The notes: a model not told the origin generated them from the letters alone. A stretch of 64,000 nucleotides of DNA from Cryptosporangium aurantiacum (GCF_900143005.1 NZ_FRCS01000004.1:62001-126000); one strand, 5' to 3'. Positions 27,042 to 35,280 are shown, counted from the stretch's first letter. Translations and numbers: made by a program.

Positions 27042-27989
27042 ATGAAGATCGTCCGGCGGAACACCGCATCCGGACCGCAGCTCGCCGTTGTCGGCACCAG
27101 CGGTGAGCTGGTCGACGTTCCGGGCGAGCGCGATCTCGTCCCGCTGCTGGACGGACGTCTGCACGAGGCGGCAGAGGCCGCGCTGCGGACGAGAGCCACA
27201 GTCACCGCCGAAGCCGACGCCGACCTGCTCGCGCCGCTCGACCCGCCGACGTTCCGGGACTTCTCCACGTTCCCCGAGCACACCGCGGGCATCGTCAAGC
27301 TGTTCAACCCGGACGCGACGATCAACCCGGTGTTCTTCGAGATCCCGACGTTCTACTTCAGCAACCCGTACGCGATCGTCGGCCCGGTCGCGGACGTGCC
27401 GGTGCCGCCGAACTGCGTCGACTTCGACTTCGAGCTGGAGGTCGCCGCCGTCGTCGGTCGCACCGGCCGTGACCTGTCGGTCGAGGACGCGTCCGACCAC
27501 ATCGCCGGCTACCTGGTGCTGAACGACTTCTCGGCCCGCGACGTCCAGTTCCACGAGATGTCGATGCTGCTCGGCCCGGCCAAGGGCAAGGACACCGCGA
27601 CCGCGCTGGGCCAGTACTTCGTGACCGCCGACGAGCTGGAGCCCCGCCGCTCGGGATCGTCGTTCGACCTGACCATGGAGGTCAGGGTCAACGGCGAGCT
27701 GATCGGCAGCGACCGGCTCGACCACATGGCCTGGACGTTCCCGGCGCTGGCCGCGTACGCGTCGCGCGGCACCGAGATCCGCCCCGGCGACCTGCTCGGG
27801 TCCGGGACCTGCCAGGGCGGGTGCCTGGCCGAGCTCTGGGGCAGGCACGGCCGCGATTTCCGTCCGCCGCTCGCGCCGGGCGACGTCGTCACGACCACCG
27901 TGGAGCTGCTCGGCGGCACCCGGAACCGGGTAGTGGCCGGTCCGGTCGCGCAGCCGATCACACCGTTCGCGGGCGCGGCACAGAACTGA
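27042..27989 (+). CDS. Fumarylacetoacetate hydrolase-family protein
   Basis: The protein is 315 residues. The FAH-fold metal motifs are in FDFELEVAAVVGRTG, the LNDFSARDVQFHEM helix and PAKGKDTATALG. These enzymes cleave or decarboxylate beta-diketones and oxo-acids late in aromatic-ring degradation. ATG at 27042 follows CAGGAGG. It is divergent from the amidohydrolase/cyclase operon and convergent with the acyl-CoA dehydrogenase, only 7 bp away. Confidence 0.87.
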   Translation: MKIVRRNTASGPQLAVVGTSGELVDVPGERDLVPLLDGRLHEAAEAALRTRATVTAEADADLLAPLDPPTFRDFSTFPEHTAGIVKLFNPDATINPVFFEIPTFYFSNPYAIVGPVADVPVPPNCVDFDFELEVAAVVGRTGRDLSVEDASDHIAGYLVLNDFSARDVQFHEMSMLLGPAKGKDTATALGQYFVTADELEPRRSGSSFDLTMEVRVNGELIGSDRLDHMAWTFPALAAYASRGTEIRPGDLLGSGTCQGGCLAELWGRHGRDFRPPLAPGDVVTTTVELLGGTRNRVVAGPVAQPITPFAGAAQN

Positions 27990-27996
27990 CCCGCGC

Positions 27997-29151
27997 TCAA
28001 GCGAGCAGCAGGCGGGAGATGAGCTCGGTCATGATCTCGTTCGTGCCGCCGCCGATTCCCAGGATGCGGCTGTCGCGGTAGTGGCGCTCGACCTCGGTCT
28101 CGCGCAAATACCCCATCCCGCCGTGCAGCTGTACGGCCGCGTCCACCACCTCGTCGCACGCCGCGACCGCGGTGTTCTTCGCCATCGCGACCCGGGAGAC
28201 CAGGTCGCTTCGTGTCGGGTCGTCGAGCCAGTCGTCGATGACCGCGCGGGTGTAGGTGCGTGCGACGTCGGTCTGCCGCGCCATCTCGGCGACCTTGTGC
28301 CGCACGACCTGGCGGCTGGAGAGCGGGCGTCCGAACGTCTCGCGGATCTTCACCCAGTCGAGCGTCAGCGCGAGGCAGCGCGCCGCCGTCGCGTACGCCT
28401 GCACCGCGAGCGAGAGGCGCTCCGCGGCGAATTGCGTCATCAGCTGGCCGAAGCCGCTGTTCTCCGCGCCGACGAGGTTCGCTGCGGGCACCCGGACGCC
28501 GTCGAAACGCAACTCGGCGGTATCGGAGCACCACCAGCCCATCTTCTTGAGCGGCGTCGACACGGTGAAGCCCGGCATGTCCCGTTCGATGACCAGCAGC
28601 GAGACGCCCGCGGCGCCCGGCCCGCCGGTGCGCACCGCGGTCGTCACAAAATCGGCGCGGACGCCGGACGTGATGAACAGCTTCGCGCCGGTGACGACGT
28701 AGTGGTCGCCGTCCCGTTCGGCGCGGGTGCGGATCGAGGCGACGTCCGAGCCGCCCTCGGGCTCGGTGACCGCGAGCGCCGCGATTTTGTCACCGGCCAG
28801 GACCGGGCGGACGAAGCGGTCGATCTGGTCCGGGTCGCCGGCCGTGACGAGATGCGGCAGCCCGATGCCGTGCGTGAACAAACCGGCGATCAGGCCGGAC
28901 GAGGCGCCGGCGAGGATCATCTCCTCGGCGATCAGCAGCGTGTCGATCGGCTCACCGCCGCTGCCGCCGGCGCTCTCCGGGAAGCCGACGCCGAGCAAGC
29001 CCGCCTTTGCGGTGGTGCGATGCAGGGCGCGTGGGAGTTCGCCGGTCTCCTCCCAGGTGGCGAGGTGGGGGACGATCTCGCGCTCGGTGAAGCGGCGCGT
29101 CGTGGTGCGTAAGAGCTGACGCTCCGGGGTGTCCCACCGGCTCGCGGTCAT
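27997..29151 (-). CDS. Acyl-CoA dehydrogenase
   Basis: The protein is 384 residues with all three domains. FAD-contact stretches include [20 protein letters not shown] and [19 protein letters not shown]. The C-terminal motif reads [10 protein letters not shown], lacking the YEGT glutamate of medium-chain enzymes. A glutamate in AAERLSLA sits where isovaleryl- and long-chain-type enzymes keep their base. It removes hydrogens from an acyl-CoA thioester. GGAGGAAGG precedes ATG 29151. Substrate unknown; it probably belongs with the catabolic genes to its left. Confidence 0.9.
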   Translation of the reverse strand: MTASRWDTPERQLLRTTTRRFTEREIVPHLATWEETGELPRALHRTTAKAGLLGVGFPESAGGSGGEPIDTLLIAEEMILAGASSGLIAGLFTHGIGLPHLVTAGDPDQIDRFVRPVLAGDKIAALAVTEPEGGSDVASIRTRAERDGDHYVVTGAKLFITSGVRADFVTTAVRTGGPGAAGVSLLVIERDMPGFTVSTPLKKMGWWCSDTAELRFDGVRVPAANLVGAENSGFGQLMTQFAAERLSLAVQAYATAARCLALTLDWVKIRETFGRPLSSRQVVRHKVAEMARQTDVARTYTRAVIDDWLDDPTRSDLVSRVAMAKNTAVAACDEVVDAAVQLHGGMGYLRETEVERHYRDSRILGIGGGTNEIMTELISRLLLA

Positions 29152-29265
29152 CGGCGTCCTTCCTCCAGCGTCCCCTCCGGGCTCGGCTCATCTTGCACGC
29201 CATCGTTCATCTTGTACAGAGCCGTTCCTCTTTTGGAGACGGCCGTACCCCTCGCGGCCGGGGCG

Positions 29266-29350
29266 GGAATGGGCGGCGCCGCGGGAATGGGCGGCGGGAC
29301 GGGAACGGGCGGCGCCGCGGGAATGGGCGGCAGGGAGGGATGGGTGGCGG
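29266..29350. repeat. G-rich imperfect repeats upstream of the Lys-rich micro-ORF
   Basis: Units around gcgggaatgggcggcgcc and variants (gcgggacgggaacgggcgg) recur about four to five times. The surrounding 29152-29396 gap has no credible gene. On either strand the repeats would encode only Gly/Ala/Met or Arg/Pro/Ser-rich peptide. G-quadruplex formation is possible from the many GGG runs. Confidence 0.5.
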
Positions 29351-29396
29351 GCGCGAATGGGGGCGGCGGGCCGCAGAGGACCCGCCGCCGTCGCGG

Positions 29397-29450
29397 CTAC
29401 TTCTTCTTTTTCTTGCCGCTCTTCTTCTTGTCCTTCTTCTTCTTACCCAT
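29397..29450 (-). CDS. Lysine-rich 17-residue micro-ORF
   Basis: The minus strand reads ATG, then MGKKKKDKKKSGKKKKK and a TAG stop: 12 lysines in 17 residues, in a GC-rich genome where lysine codons are rare. A run of seven G, 5 nt before the ATG, gives a strong ribosome site. AAG codons dominate, as in highly expressed actinobacterial genes. It is divergent from lsr2. It may be a real nucleic-acid-binding micropeptide or the remnant of a basic tail. Confidence 0.45.
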   Translation of the reverse strand: MGKKKKDKKKSGKKKKK

Positions 29451-29590
29451 GACAACCCCCCCTTGCCGGGGCGGCACCCCGGGCGGGCACCGCACCTCCG
29501 CACACGGTAATGCGGACAAAACAGAAACTCCACCTAGCAGAACCCAGGAAAATGCGCGCCCCTCCCGAACCGCAATTTCCACCCCATTCA

Positions 29591-29618
29591 TTGGACTCGC
29601 GACAACATGTTGTATTAT
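29591..29618 (+). promoter_or_regulatory. lsr2 promoter with a palindrome in the spacer; likely leaderless
   Basis: A -35-like ttggac (29591-29596) and -10-like tattat (29613-29618) are 16 nt apart. Seven nt later comes the A of the lsr2 ATG, so transcription would start at or next to the start codon. The spacer contains the perfect 12-bp palindrome acaacatgttgt (29602-29613), a candidate operator. No ribosome site precedes the ATG, which fits a leaderless mRNA. Confidence 0.6.
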
Positions 29619-29625
29619 GCGCAGC

Positions 29626-30060
29626 ATGGCGAGGAAAGAGCTGGTCATTCTCACCGATGACCTCGATAACTCAGAAATCGATCCGACTTCCGTCGAGCTT
29701 CCGACGGTGCAGTTCGGGATTGACGGCGTCGAGTACGAAATTGATTTGGGCGCCGCCAACCAGGCCAAGCTCCGCGAGATCCTCGACGAGTACGTCCGGG
29801 CCGGCCGCCGCACCAGCGGCACCGTCCGCAAGGGACGCAAGCTGGCTTCCTCGGCGTCCGGCTCGACGAACAGCCGGGCCGAGAATGCCGCGATCCGCGA
29901 GTGGGCCGAGGCCAGCGGCATCGACGTGAACGCGCGCGGCCGCCTGCCGAAGGAGGTCATCGAGCGCTACCGGGGCCACTTCTCCGAGCAGCAGGACGAC
30001 GACTCGGCGCCTGCCGGTCGCCCCGCACCGAACACCGAGCAGCCCGCGTTCTCGGGCTGA
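29626..30060 (+). CDS. lsr2: Lsr2, actinobacterial H-NS-like nucleoid protein
   Basis: The protein is 144 residues, slightly longer than the usual ~112. The N-terminal dimerisation domain has FGIDGVEYEIDLGAANQAKL and YVRAGRRTSGTVRKG. The C-terminal DNA-binding part is NAAIREWAEASGIDVNARGR with the RGR hook that enters the AT-rich minor groove, followed by LPKEVIERYRGH. A Ser/Asp/Pro-rich tail of ~25 residues follows. Lsr2 silences AT-rich and horizontally acquired DNA. ATG 29626 matches the family start; an in-frame ATG at 29617 is less likely. Confidence 0.95.
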   Translation: MARKELVILTDDLDNSEIDPTSVELPTVQFGIDGVEYEIDLGAANQAKLREILDEYVRAGRRTSGTVRKGRKLASSASGSTNSRAENAAIREWAEASGIDVNARGRLPKEVIERYRGHFSEQQDDDSAPAGRPAPNTEQPAFSG

Positions 30061-30470
30061 GACAACACCGGCGTCGGCCCGGGCCCTCCGGGTCGGCGTC
30101 ACCACCTCGCCCTCGGCGCGCGCCACCGCCCCGCGGTCGGCGCGCGCCCCGGAGCCCCGGCGCCCCGGAGCCCCGGCGCCCCGCGCCCCGGCACCCCGCG
30201 CCCTCCCGCCGCGACGCGACGCGTATGACGTCCACCACTCCCCCGGACGGCGCGCTGCCGGACGTCCAAAAATTGTCGTTGTATTTGCGGTTGGGCTGAC
30301 AAGAACTGCGCCGCGCAGCGGCGAACAGTAACGGGTGGATAAGTTCGCTGCCGGAATCATCACGTGCGCGATATTGACGGTCATTAATTCGGATGTGACC
30401 GTGGACGAGACAGCAATTTGATCTGTATCTGCGATCACGCATGCCCCGTCCGCCCTGGGGGGAGTCCGAG
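30061..30470. other. Intergenic region after lsr2, no gene seen
   Basis: The first ~140 bp hold low-complexity C/G repeats (units of ccccggagccccggcg between about 30145 and 30195). From about 30265 to 30430 the DNA is clearly more AT-rich, with stretches such as attgacggtcattaattcgg. This could be the promoter of the propeller gene at 30471 and a plausible Lsr2 target. No convincing ORF. Confidence 0.4.
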
Positions 30471-31757
30471 ATGTCCGCACCCACGATGCCCGCCCGGCAC
30501 CGCACGAACGACCTCGGTCCGGTCACCACGGTGGCGGAGGGGCTCACGTTCCCCAGCGGTGTTGCGTTCGGCGCCGATGGTGCGGTGTACGTCGCCGAGA
30601 CCGGGTTGCGGCCGGATGGACCGTCCCGTGCCGGGCGCGTCTGGCGGCTCGACGGCGCCGGCGAACGGACGCTGATCAGCGACGCGCTCCTCGCGCCGAT
30701 CACCGGGCTGGTGTTCCACGACGGTGCGCTGTGGGTCTCGCAGGGCGGTCCGCCCGGACGGATCAGCCGCCTCGACCCGGACGGGTCCGTGCAGCACGTG
30801 CTCACCGACCTGCCCGGCGGCGACCACCACGTCGGTGAGGTCGCGTTCGGGCCGGACGGCAAGCTCTACTTCGGACTCGGATCGCTGACGAACAGCGGCA
30901 TCATCGGGCTGGACACGGTCGCCAACGGCTGGCGCGCGCGACAGCCCGCGATCCTCGACGTCCCGGGTTACGACATCATGCTACGTAACGTCCGGGCGCG
31001 TACCTCCGACCCGTTCTCCGACGATCCGCGCGCCGAGCGGGTCACCGGCCCGTTCACGCCGTTCGGTGAGGTCGTGCACGCCGATACGCACATCCTCGGC
31101 GCGCGGCTGTGGGGCTGGCCGCTGGCGACCGCGGCCGTGCATCGGGCGAACCCGGACGGCTCCGGCGTCGAATTGGTCTGCTGGGGCCTGCGCAACCCGT
31201 TCGGGCTGCGTTTCCTGCCGGACGGGCGGCTGCTGGCGATCGACCAGGGGGCGGACGACCGGGGCAGCCGGCCGGTCGGGCAGGTTCCGGACTTCCTCTG
31301 GGAGGTACGTGAGGGGGCCTGGTACGGCTGGCCCGACTACTTCGGCGGGCGGCCGGTCACCGACCCCGCGTACCGGCCCAGCGACGGCAGCACACCGTCG
31401 TTTCTGCTGGCCAACCACCACGAGCTGCCGCGGCCGGAACGTCCGCTGACCGCGTTCGGCGGCGGGGTCACCGCGACCGCGTTCGACGTGGACCCCGCTT
31501 TCGGAGGACGGGTGGCCACGGTGGCGCTGGTGACCGGCCCGGAGGCGCCGGGGTGTGTGATCGTGCTGGTGCGGACGTCCGACGGGGCGCAGCACGTGCT
31601 CCACACGTCCGCGTTCGCCAACCCGGTCGACGTCCGGTACCACCCCGCCGACGGTTCGCTGTGGATCGTCGACTTCGGGGTTTCGAGCACGTCACTCGCC
31701 ACCGGACGCCGCCGCGGACGGGTGTTGCGCGTCGACACCCGGCCGGCCCTCCCCTAG
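30471..31757 (+). CDS. Six-bladed beta-propeller protein, SMP-30 / sugar dehydrogenase-like
   Basis: The protein is 428 residues. Repeated FxPDGxLY-type blades are visible (PSGVAFGADGAVYVAE, GEVAFGPDGKLYFGLG, GLRFLPDGRLLAID), with WEVREGAWYGWPDYFGG and a C-terminal DVRYHPADGSLWIVDFG, as in glucose/sorbosone dehydrogenase-like propellers. No signal peptide is evident, unusual for secreted PQQ enzymes. ATG 30471 follows GGGGGGAG; ATG 30441 is an alternative. Substrate unknown. Confidence 0.75.
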   Translation: MSAPTMPARHRTNDLGPVTTVAEGLTFPSGVAFGADGAVYVAETGLRPDGPSRAGRVWRLDGAGERTLISDALLAPITGLVFHDGALWVSQGGPPGRISRLDPDGSVQHVLTDLPGGDHHVGEVAFGPDGKLYFGLGSLTNSGIIGLDTVANGWRARQPAILDVPGYDIMLRNVRARTSDPFSDDPRAERVTGPFTPFGEVVHADTHILGARLWGWPLATAAVHRANPDGSGVELVCWGLRNPFGLRFLPDGRLLAIDQGADDRGSRPVGQVPDFLWEVREGAWYGWPDYFGGRPVTDPAYRPSDGSTPSFLLANHHELPRPERPLTAFGGGVTATAFDVDPAFGGRVATVALVTGPEAPGCVIVLVRTSDGAQHVLHTSAFANPVDVRYHPADGSLWIVDFGVSSTSLATGRRRGRVLRVDTRPALP

Positions 31758-31799
31758 ACGCCTCGCGGTGCGCCTCTGCGCACGCCCCTTGCCGGTATA

Positions 31800-31810
31800 G
31801 CGCATTGCGC
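31800..31810. promoter_or_regulatory. Probable PadR operator
   Basis: gcgcattgcgc is an almost perfect 11-bp palindrome with gcgc arms, 29 bp upstream of the PadR gene start. PadR proteins usually repress their own operon from such sites. Confidence 0.4.
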
Positions 31811-31839
31811 AGTAGTGTCCCGTCCGCAGGAGGTGGGAC

Positions 31840-32169
31840 GTGGACACCACACAGTTGCTCAAGGGCGTGCTCGACCTCGCGGTACTCGCCGTGATCAGGG
31901 ACGCGGACGGCTACGGCTACGACGTGCTGCGCAGGCTGCGCGGTGCCGGCCTGGCCGACGTCGGCGACGCCTCGGTCTACGGAACGCTGCGACGCCTCTA
32001 CCAGGCCGGATGCCTGACGTCGTACGTCGTTCCGAGCGAGGAGGGCCCGCACCGCAAGTACTACGGGATCACCGACGCCGGCCGGCTGCAGCTCGCCGAG
32101 TCGACGAAGATCTGGGCCGGTTTCGCCCGGACGATGGACGACCTGTTGACCGGGGAGGCAGTGGCATGA
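31840..32169 (+). CDS. PadR-family transcriptional regulator
   Basis: The protein is 109 residues. It begins LLKGVLDLAVLAVIRDADGY, then GYDVLRRL and SVYGTLRRLYQAGCLTSYVV, and RKYYGITDAGRLQL forms the wing: the full PadR winged-helix pattern. GTG at 31840 follows AGGAGGTGGGAC. It is coupled by ATGA overlap to the HAAS-type membrane gene, the usual partner arrangement in which PadR senses conditions and represses the pair. Confidence 0.9.
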   Translation: MDTTQLLKGVLDLAVLAVIRDADGYGYDVLRRLRGAGLADVGDASVYGTLRRLYQAGCLTSYVVPSEEGPHRKYYGITDAGRLQLAESTKIWAGFARTMDDLLTGEAVA

Positions 32170-33212
32170 CCGCACCAACCGTCGGTACCGAGGCGGACCG
32201 CTATCTCCAGCGGGTCCGGGCCGCCCTGGCCGACCTGCCGGACGACGAGCGGAACGAGCTGATCGACGACCTCTCGGCGCACCTGGCCGACATCGCCGCG
32301 GAGACGCCGGACACGCTGACCGAGGCCGCGCTGGTCGAGCGGCTCGGCCGGCCGGAGGCCTACGCGGCGGAGTTACGCGCGTCGGCGGGGCTGGCGCCGG
32401 CACCGGAGAGCACCGTTCCGAGCCGGGTGCGCAACGTGACCGACCGGGTGCGCACGACGCTCGACGGGCTGCCCGCCTACCGGCGGTTCCGCGCCTTCCT
32501 GCCGGAGCTGCGTCCCGGTTGGTGGGTGCTGCGTGGCTACTTCGCCGCGGTGGTGGTGACGGGGGTGTTCTGGGGCGGCTTCAACGGCGTGCTCCCGGGC
32601 GGCGGCGCCGAAGCGTTCGCATTTCTGATTCTTGCGGCCGCGGCCGCGTACGCCTCCGTCTGGCTCGGCCGGCGAACTGCTTCATTCGGACGCTGGGCGC
32701 AGCGGGCAGTGCTCGCGGGCGGGATCTTCGTCGCGCTCGTGGGCCTGGGGATAGTCACGCAGCCGAACCATGACTCGGTCGGCTACGCGCAGGATTACTA
32801 CTACGCGGGCAACCTGGAAGGCGCCACCGACCTGCGGATCTACGGGCCGGACGGGCAGCTGATCCGGGACGCGCAGGTGTTCGACCAGAACGGCAACCCG
32901 ATCCTGTTGCCGTCGATGTGCGAGTACGTGCCACGCACCCGGACGGACGGCGGGGTCGCCGAGAACGTCTACCCGCGCTCGCTGAACCAGCCGCCCGATC
33001 TGCGCTGCGAGGACGGCTCGGCACCGGTCGCGGAGCGGCTGCCGGGCCTCCTCCCGACCGAACGGGCGGCCCCGACCGCCGAGGCGACGCCGGAACCGGA
33101 GGAGTCTCCGTTGCCCTCCGCGTCGGGAACGCCCGTTCCCTCCGGAACGCCGACGCCCACGCCCTCGGGCACCGGAACGCCGTCCGCGACCGCGCCCTCG
33201 CCGTCCCGCTGA
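32166..33212 (+). CDS. HAAS-domain membrane protein, PadR partner
   Basis: The protein is 348 residues. The N-terminal helical domain (ADLPDDERNELIDDLSAHLAD, then LGRPEAYAAELRASAG) is the HAAS signalling domain found next to PadR genes. Three membrane segments follow at about 120-195 (including YFAAVVVTGVFWGGF and AVLAGGIFVALVGLGIVTQ). An outer domain of ~120 residues with two cysteines comes next, then a Pro/Thr/Ser-rich tail. Likely a membrane stress or envelope protein; role unknown. Confidence 0.8.
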   Translation: MTAPTVGTEADRYLQRVRAALADLPDDERNELIDDLSAHLADIAAETPDTLTEAALVERLGRPEAYAAELRASAGLAPAPESTVPSRVRNVTDRVRTTLDGLPAYRRFRAFLPELRPGWWVLRGYFAAVVVTGVFWGGFNGVLPGGGAEAFAFLILAAAAAYASVWLGRRTASFGRWAQRAVLAGGIFVALVGLGIVTQPNHDSVGYAQDYYYAGNLEGATDLRIYGPDGQLIRDAQVFDQNGNPILLPSMCEYVPRTRTDGGVAENVYPRSLNQPPDLRCEDGSAPVAERLPGLLPTERAAPTAEATPEPEESPLPSASGTPVPSGTPTPTPSGTGTPSATAPSPSR

Positions 33213-33220
33213 CGCACGGG

Positions 33221-33245
33221 CGCGGGCGGCGGTCCGCCGCCCGCG
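33221..33245. terminator. Hairpin between convergent genes
   Basis: cgcgggcggcgg and ccgccgcccgcg form a 12-bp perfect stem around a single base (effective loop 3-5 nt), in the 50-bp gap between the HAAS gene and the glyoxalase gene. Confidence 0.7.
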
Positions 33246-33262
33246 CGCCGCGCCGTGACCCG

Positions 33263-33646
33263 TCAGGTCGTCGTGACCCAGTCGACGAGCTGAACGATGA
33301 CGCCGTTCGGGTCGGTGACCTGGAGAAACCGCTCCCCCCACGGCTCGACGGTGAGCTCGTGTGTGATCGGCGCACCTTCGGCGCGCAGGCGGGCCTCCTC
33401 GGCGGGAAGGTCCTCCACGTCGAACGCGACGAGGATGCCCGCCGCGCCGACGTCCCGGAAGTCCGCGGGCAGCGTCGCCAGGCCACGACGCAGGTAGATC
33501 ACGTTCATCCCGGCGTCGTCCCGGGTCAGTGACACGAAGCCGTCCGCGGACATCACCTCTCGGAAGCCGAAGTGCTTCTGCAGGAACTCACTCGACGCGA
33601 GGACGTCGTCGACGTTCAACGACACAGCGGACGCGGTGATTCGCAA
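33263..33646 (-). CDS. Glyoxalase/bleomycin-resistance (VOC) family protein
   Basis: The protein is 127 residues, a single VOC module pair. It begins ITASAVSLNVDDVLASSEFL, then HFGFREVMSADGFVSLTRD; the metal-site glutamate end is FLQVTDPNGVIVQLVDW. TTG at 33646 is preceded by GGAGGGAG. It is divergent from a TetR regulator, with a dyad operator between, so expression is probably induced by the TetR ligand. It could bind or detoxify a small molecule. Confidence 0.85.
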   Translation of the reverse strand: MRITASAVSLNVDDVLASSEFLQKHFGFREVMSADGFVSLTRDDAGMNVIYLRRGLATLPADFRDVGAAGILVAFDVEDLPAEEARLRAEGAPITHELTVEPWGERFLQVTDPNGVIVQLVDWVTTT

Positions 33647-33668
33647 CGCGGTCTCCCTCCGGATATTT

Positions 33669-33699
33669 ATCGTACGCAGTACATTATACGTCGTACGAT
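33669..33699. promoter_or_regulatory. Inverted-repeat operator between the glyoxalase and TetR genes
   Basis: atcgtacg at 33669-33676 and cgtacgat at 33692-33699 are perfect 8-bp arms 15 bp apart, in an AT-rich promoter stretch between divergent genes. The inner part resembles the promoter of the receiver gene at 34909. Confidence 0.65.
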
Positions 33700-33736
33700 G
33701 AGAACTGCCCACTGCACGGCCTGACAGGATGGAGCC

Positions 33737-34513
33737 GTGGCCACCGAACGCAGCAGCGCGGGCGATCCCGCGCGGACGCTCGCCCTGCTCTGGCGCTCGT
33801 CGGAGAACGTCGACCCACCGAACGGCAGGACCCCGCGGGGGCCGCGGCCGACGCTGTCGGTCGACCGGGTCGTCGCGGTCGGGATCTCGCTCGCCGACGC
33901 CGAAGGCCTGGAGGCCGTGACGATGCGCCGGGTCGCCACCGAACTCGCGGTGGCGGCGATGACGCTGTACACGTACGTCCCCGGCAAGGCCGAACTCCTC
34001 GACCTCATGCTCGACACGGCGTACGCCGAGATGGCCAGGTCCACCCCCGCCGACGACGGCTGGCGCTCGCGGGTGGAGGCGGTCGCACACGACAACCAGG
34101 CGCTGTACGAACGGCATCCGTGGATCGCCGGGGTCGCGACCAGCCGTCCACCGCTCGGCCCCGGGGTGATGGCCAAATACGAGTACGAGCTCGCCGCGTT
34201 CGAGGGTCTCGGCCTGGACGACGTGGCGCGGGACGCGGCGCTCACGTTCGTCCTCGGCTTCGTCGAGACGTGCGCCCGCGCCGCCGGGGACGTCCGCGCG
34301 GCCGCCTACGAGAGCGCGCTCAGCGACGCCGACTGGTGGGCGGCGAACGGCCCGCTGCTGGATCGGGTCTTCGACGAGACGCGCTACCCGCTCGCCGCGC
34401 GGGTCGGAGCCGCCGCCGGCGCGGCTCACGGCGCCGCGTACAGCCCCGCGCACGCGTACCGGTTCGGCCTGGCCCGCGTCCTCGACGGCCTCGCTGCGCT
34501 GGTCGAGCGGTAG
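33737..34513 (+). CDS. TetR-family regulator (TetR-C-type ligand domain)
   Basis: The protein is 258 residues with a ~40-residue polar N-terminal extension. The helix-turn-helix covers VDRVVAVGISLADAEGLEAV then MRRVATELAVAAMTLYTYV. The C-terminal domain has the shape of the TetR/ActII group that senses antibiotics or metabolites. GTG at 33737 follows GGATGGAGCC. Its stop abuts the stop of the convergent MazG-like gene. It likely represses itself and the glyoxalase gene. Confidence 0.85.
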   Translation: MATERSSAGDPARTLALLWRSSENVDPPNGRTPRGPRPTLSVDRVVAVGISLADAEGLEAVTMRRVATELAVAAMTLYTYVPGKAELLDLMLDTAYAEMARSTPADDGWRSRVEAVAHDNQALYERHPWIAGVATSRPPLGPGVMAKYEYELAAFEGLGLDDVARDAALTFVLGFVETCARAAGDVRAAAYESALSDADWWAANGPLLDRVFDETRYPLAARVGAAAGAAHGAAYSPAHAYRFGLARVLDGLAALVER

Positions 34514-34846
34514 TTACCGGGGCAGCGCCGGGAAGCGGTGCTCGTTACGCGCGAGCTTCGCGGTGGCCACCTCGACCAGGTCGACGTCCAGCACCCGGGC
34601 GAGCTGGACCAGGTAGAGCATCACGTCGGCGATCTCGTCCCGCACGTCGGCCGCCACCGTCTCGTCCCGCATCACCACGGCGGACTCCTCGGGGGTCAGC
34701 CATTGGAACAGCGCGGTCAGCTCTCCGACCTCGCCCGACAGGGCCATGACCAGGTTCTTCGGCGTATGCCACGGCTGCCACTCGCGGGCTGCCGCGAACT
34801 CCGCCGTCGCCGCCGTCAGCTCCGCCAGTCCCGAGTCGCCGTTCAT
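34514..34846 (-). CDS. MazG-like nucleotide pyrophosphohydrolase (RS21-C6 type)
   Basis: The protein is 110 residues. The four acidic ligands of the MazG fold appear in LSGEVGELTALFQWL (ExxE) and VRDEIADVMLYLVQLARVL (ExxD). A tryptophan-rich REWQPWHTPKNLVMALS motif is typical of the dCTPase/RS21-C6 branch. It probably cleaves non-canonical dNTPs to monophosphate and pyrophosphate, cleaning the nucleotide pool. Confidence 0.85.
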   Translation of the reverse strand: MNGDSGLAELTAATAEFAAAREWQPWHTPKNLVMALSGEVGELTALFQWLTPEESAVVMRDETVAADVRDEIADVMLYLVQLARVLDVDLVEVATAKLARNEHRFPALPR

Positions 34847-34893
34847 GCCCGCAGCCTACGGCGACACCCTCCTGCGGATTCTTCGCACCATTT

Positions 34894-34911
34894 AGTACGA
34901 TATACGTCGTG
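34894..34911 (+). promoter_or_regulatory. Promoter/operator copy resembling the TetR-glyoxalase site
   Basis: agtacgatatacgtcgtg differs at 3 of 18 positions from agtacattatacgtcgta at 33678-33695. The copy reaches the GTG start of the receiver gene, so it could be a leaderless promoter or a second operator for the TetR protein. Confidence 0.5.
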
Positions 34912-35280
34912 GCGCGTATCCTTATTGTCGAGGACGAGCCGGACATGCTCGACCTCATGGCGCTCAAGCTGCGCGAAGCCGGCCACACGATCACCACCAC
35001 CCGGACGGGCGCCGAGGGCCTCTCGGTCCTGCACGCGGAGCGGCCCGATCTGGTGCTGCTCGACGTGCTGCTGCCGGACACCACCGGGTTGGAGTTCTGC
35101 GAGACCGTGCGCGCCGATACCGAGATCCGCGACACGCTCGTCGTCATGGTTTCGGCGTCGGCGAGTCAGCGTGACGTCGGCGCCGGCCTCGCGGCGGGCG
35201 CCGACGACTACGTCACGAAGCCGTTCGCACCCAGCAAACTGGTCGGACGCATCGCGGCGCTGCTCTCGACCGACCGGTGA
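34909..35280 (+). CDS. Stand-alone response-regulator receiver (CheY-like)
   Basis: The protein is 123 residues, one receiver domain and no output domain. The acidic pocket is in ILIVEDEPD, the phospho-acceptor is D52 in LVLLDVLLPD, and the switch lysine is in DDYVTKPFAP. It would act by protein-protein contact in a phosphorelay. No histidine kinase is adjacent; the nearest, at 37138, has its own NarL partner. GTG 34909 has no ribosome site and may start a leaderless mRNA. Confidence 0.9.
   Translation: MARILIVEDEPDMLDLMALKLREAGHTITTTRTGAEGLSVLHAERPDLVLLDVLLPDTTGLEFCETVRADTEIRDTLVVMVSASASQRDVGAGLAAGADDYVTKPFAPSKLVGRIAALLSTDR

Noticed and set aside
29451-29960. Upstream extension of the Lys-rich ORF, antisense to lsr2
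   Set aside because: It mirrors the lsr2 frame and lacks a ribosome site; only the 17-codon end has one.
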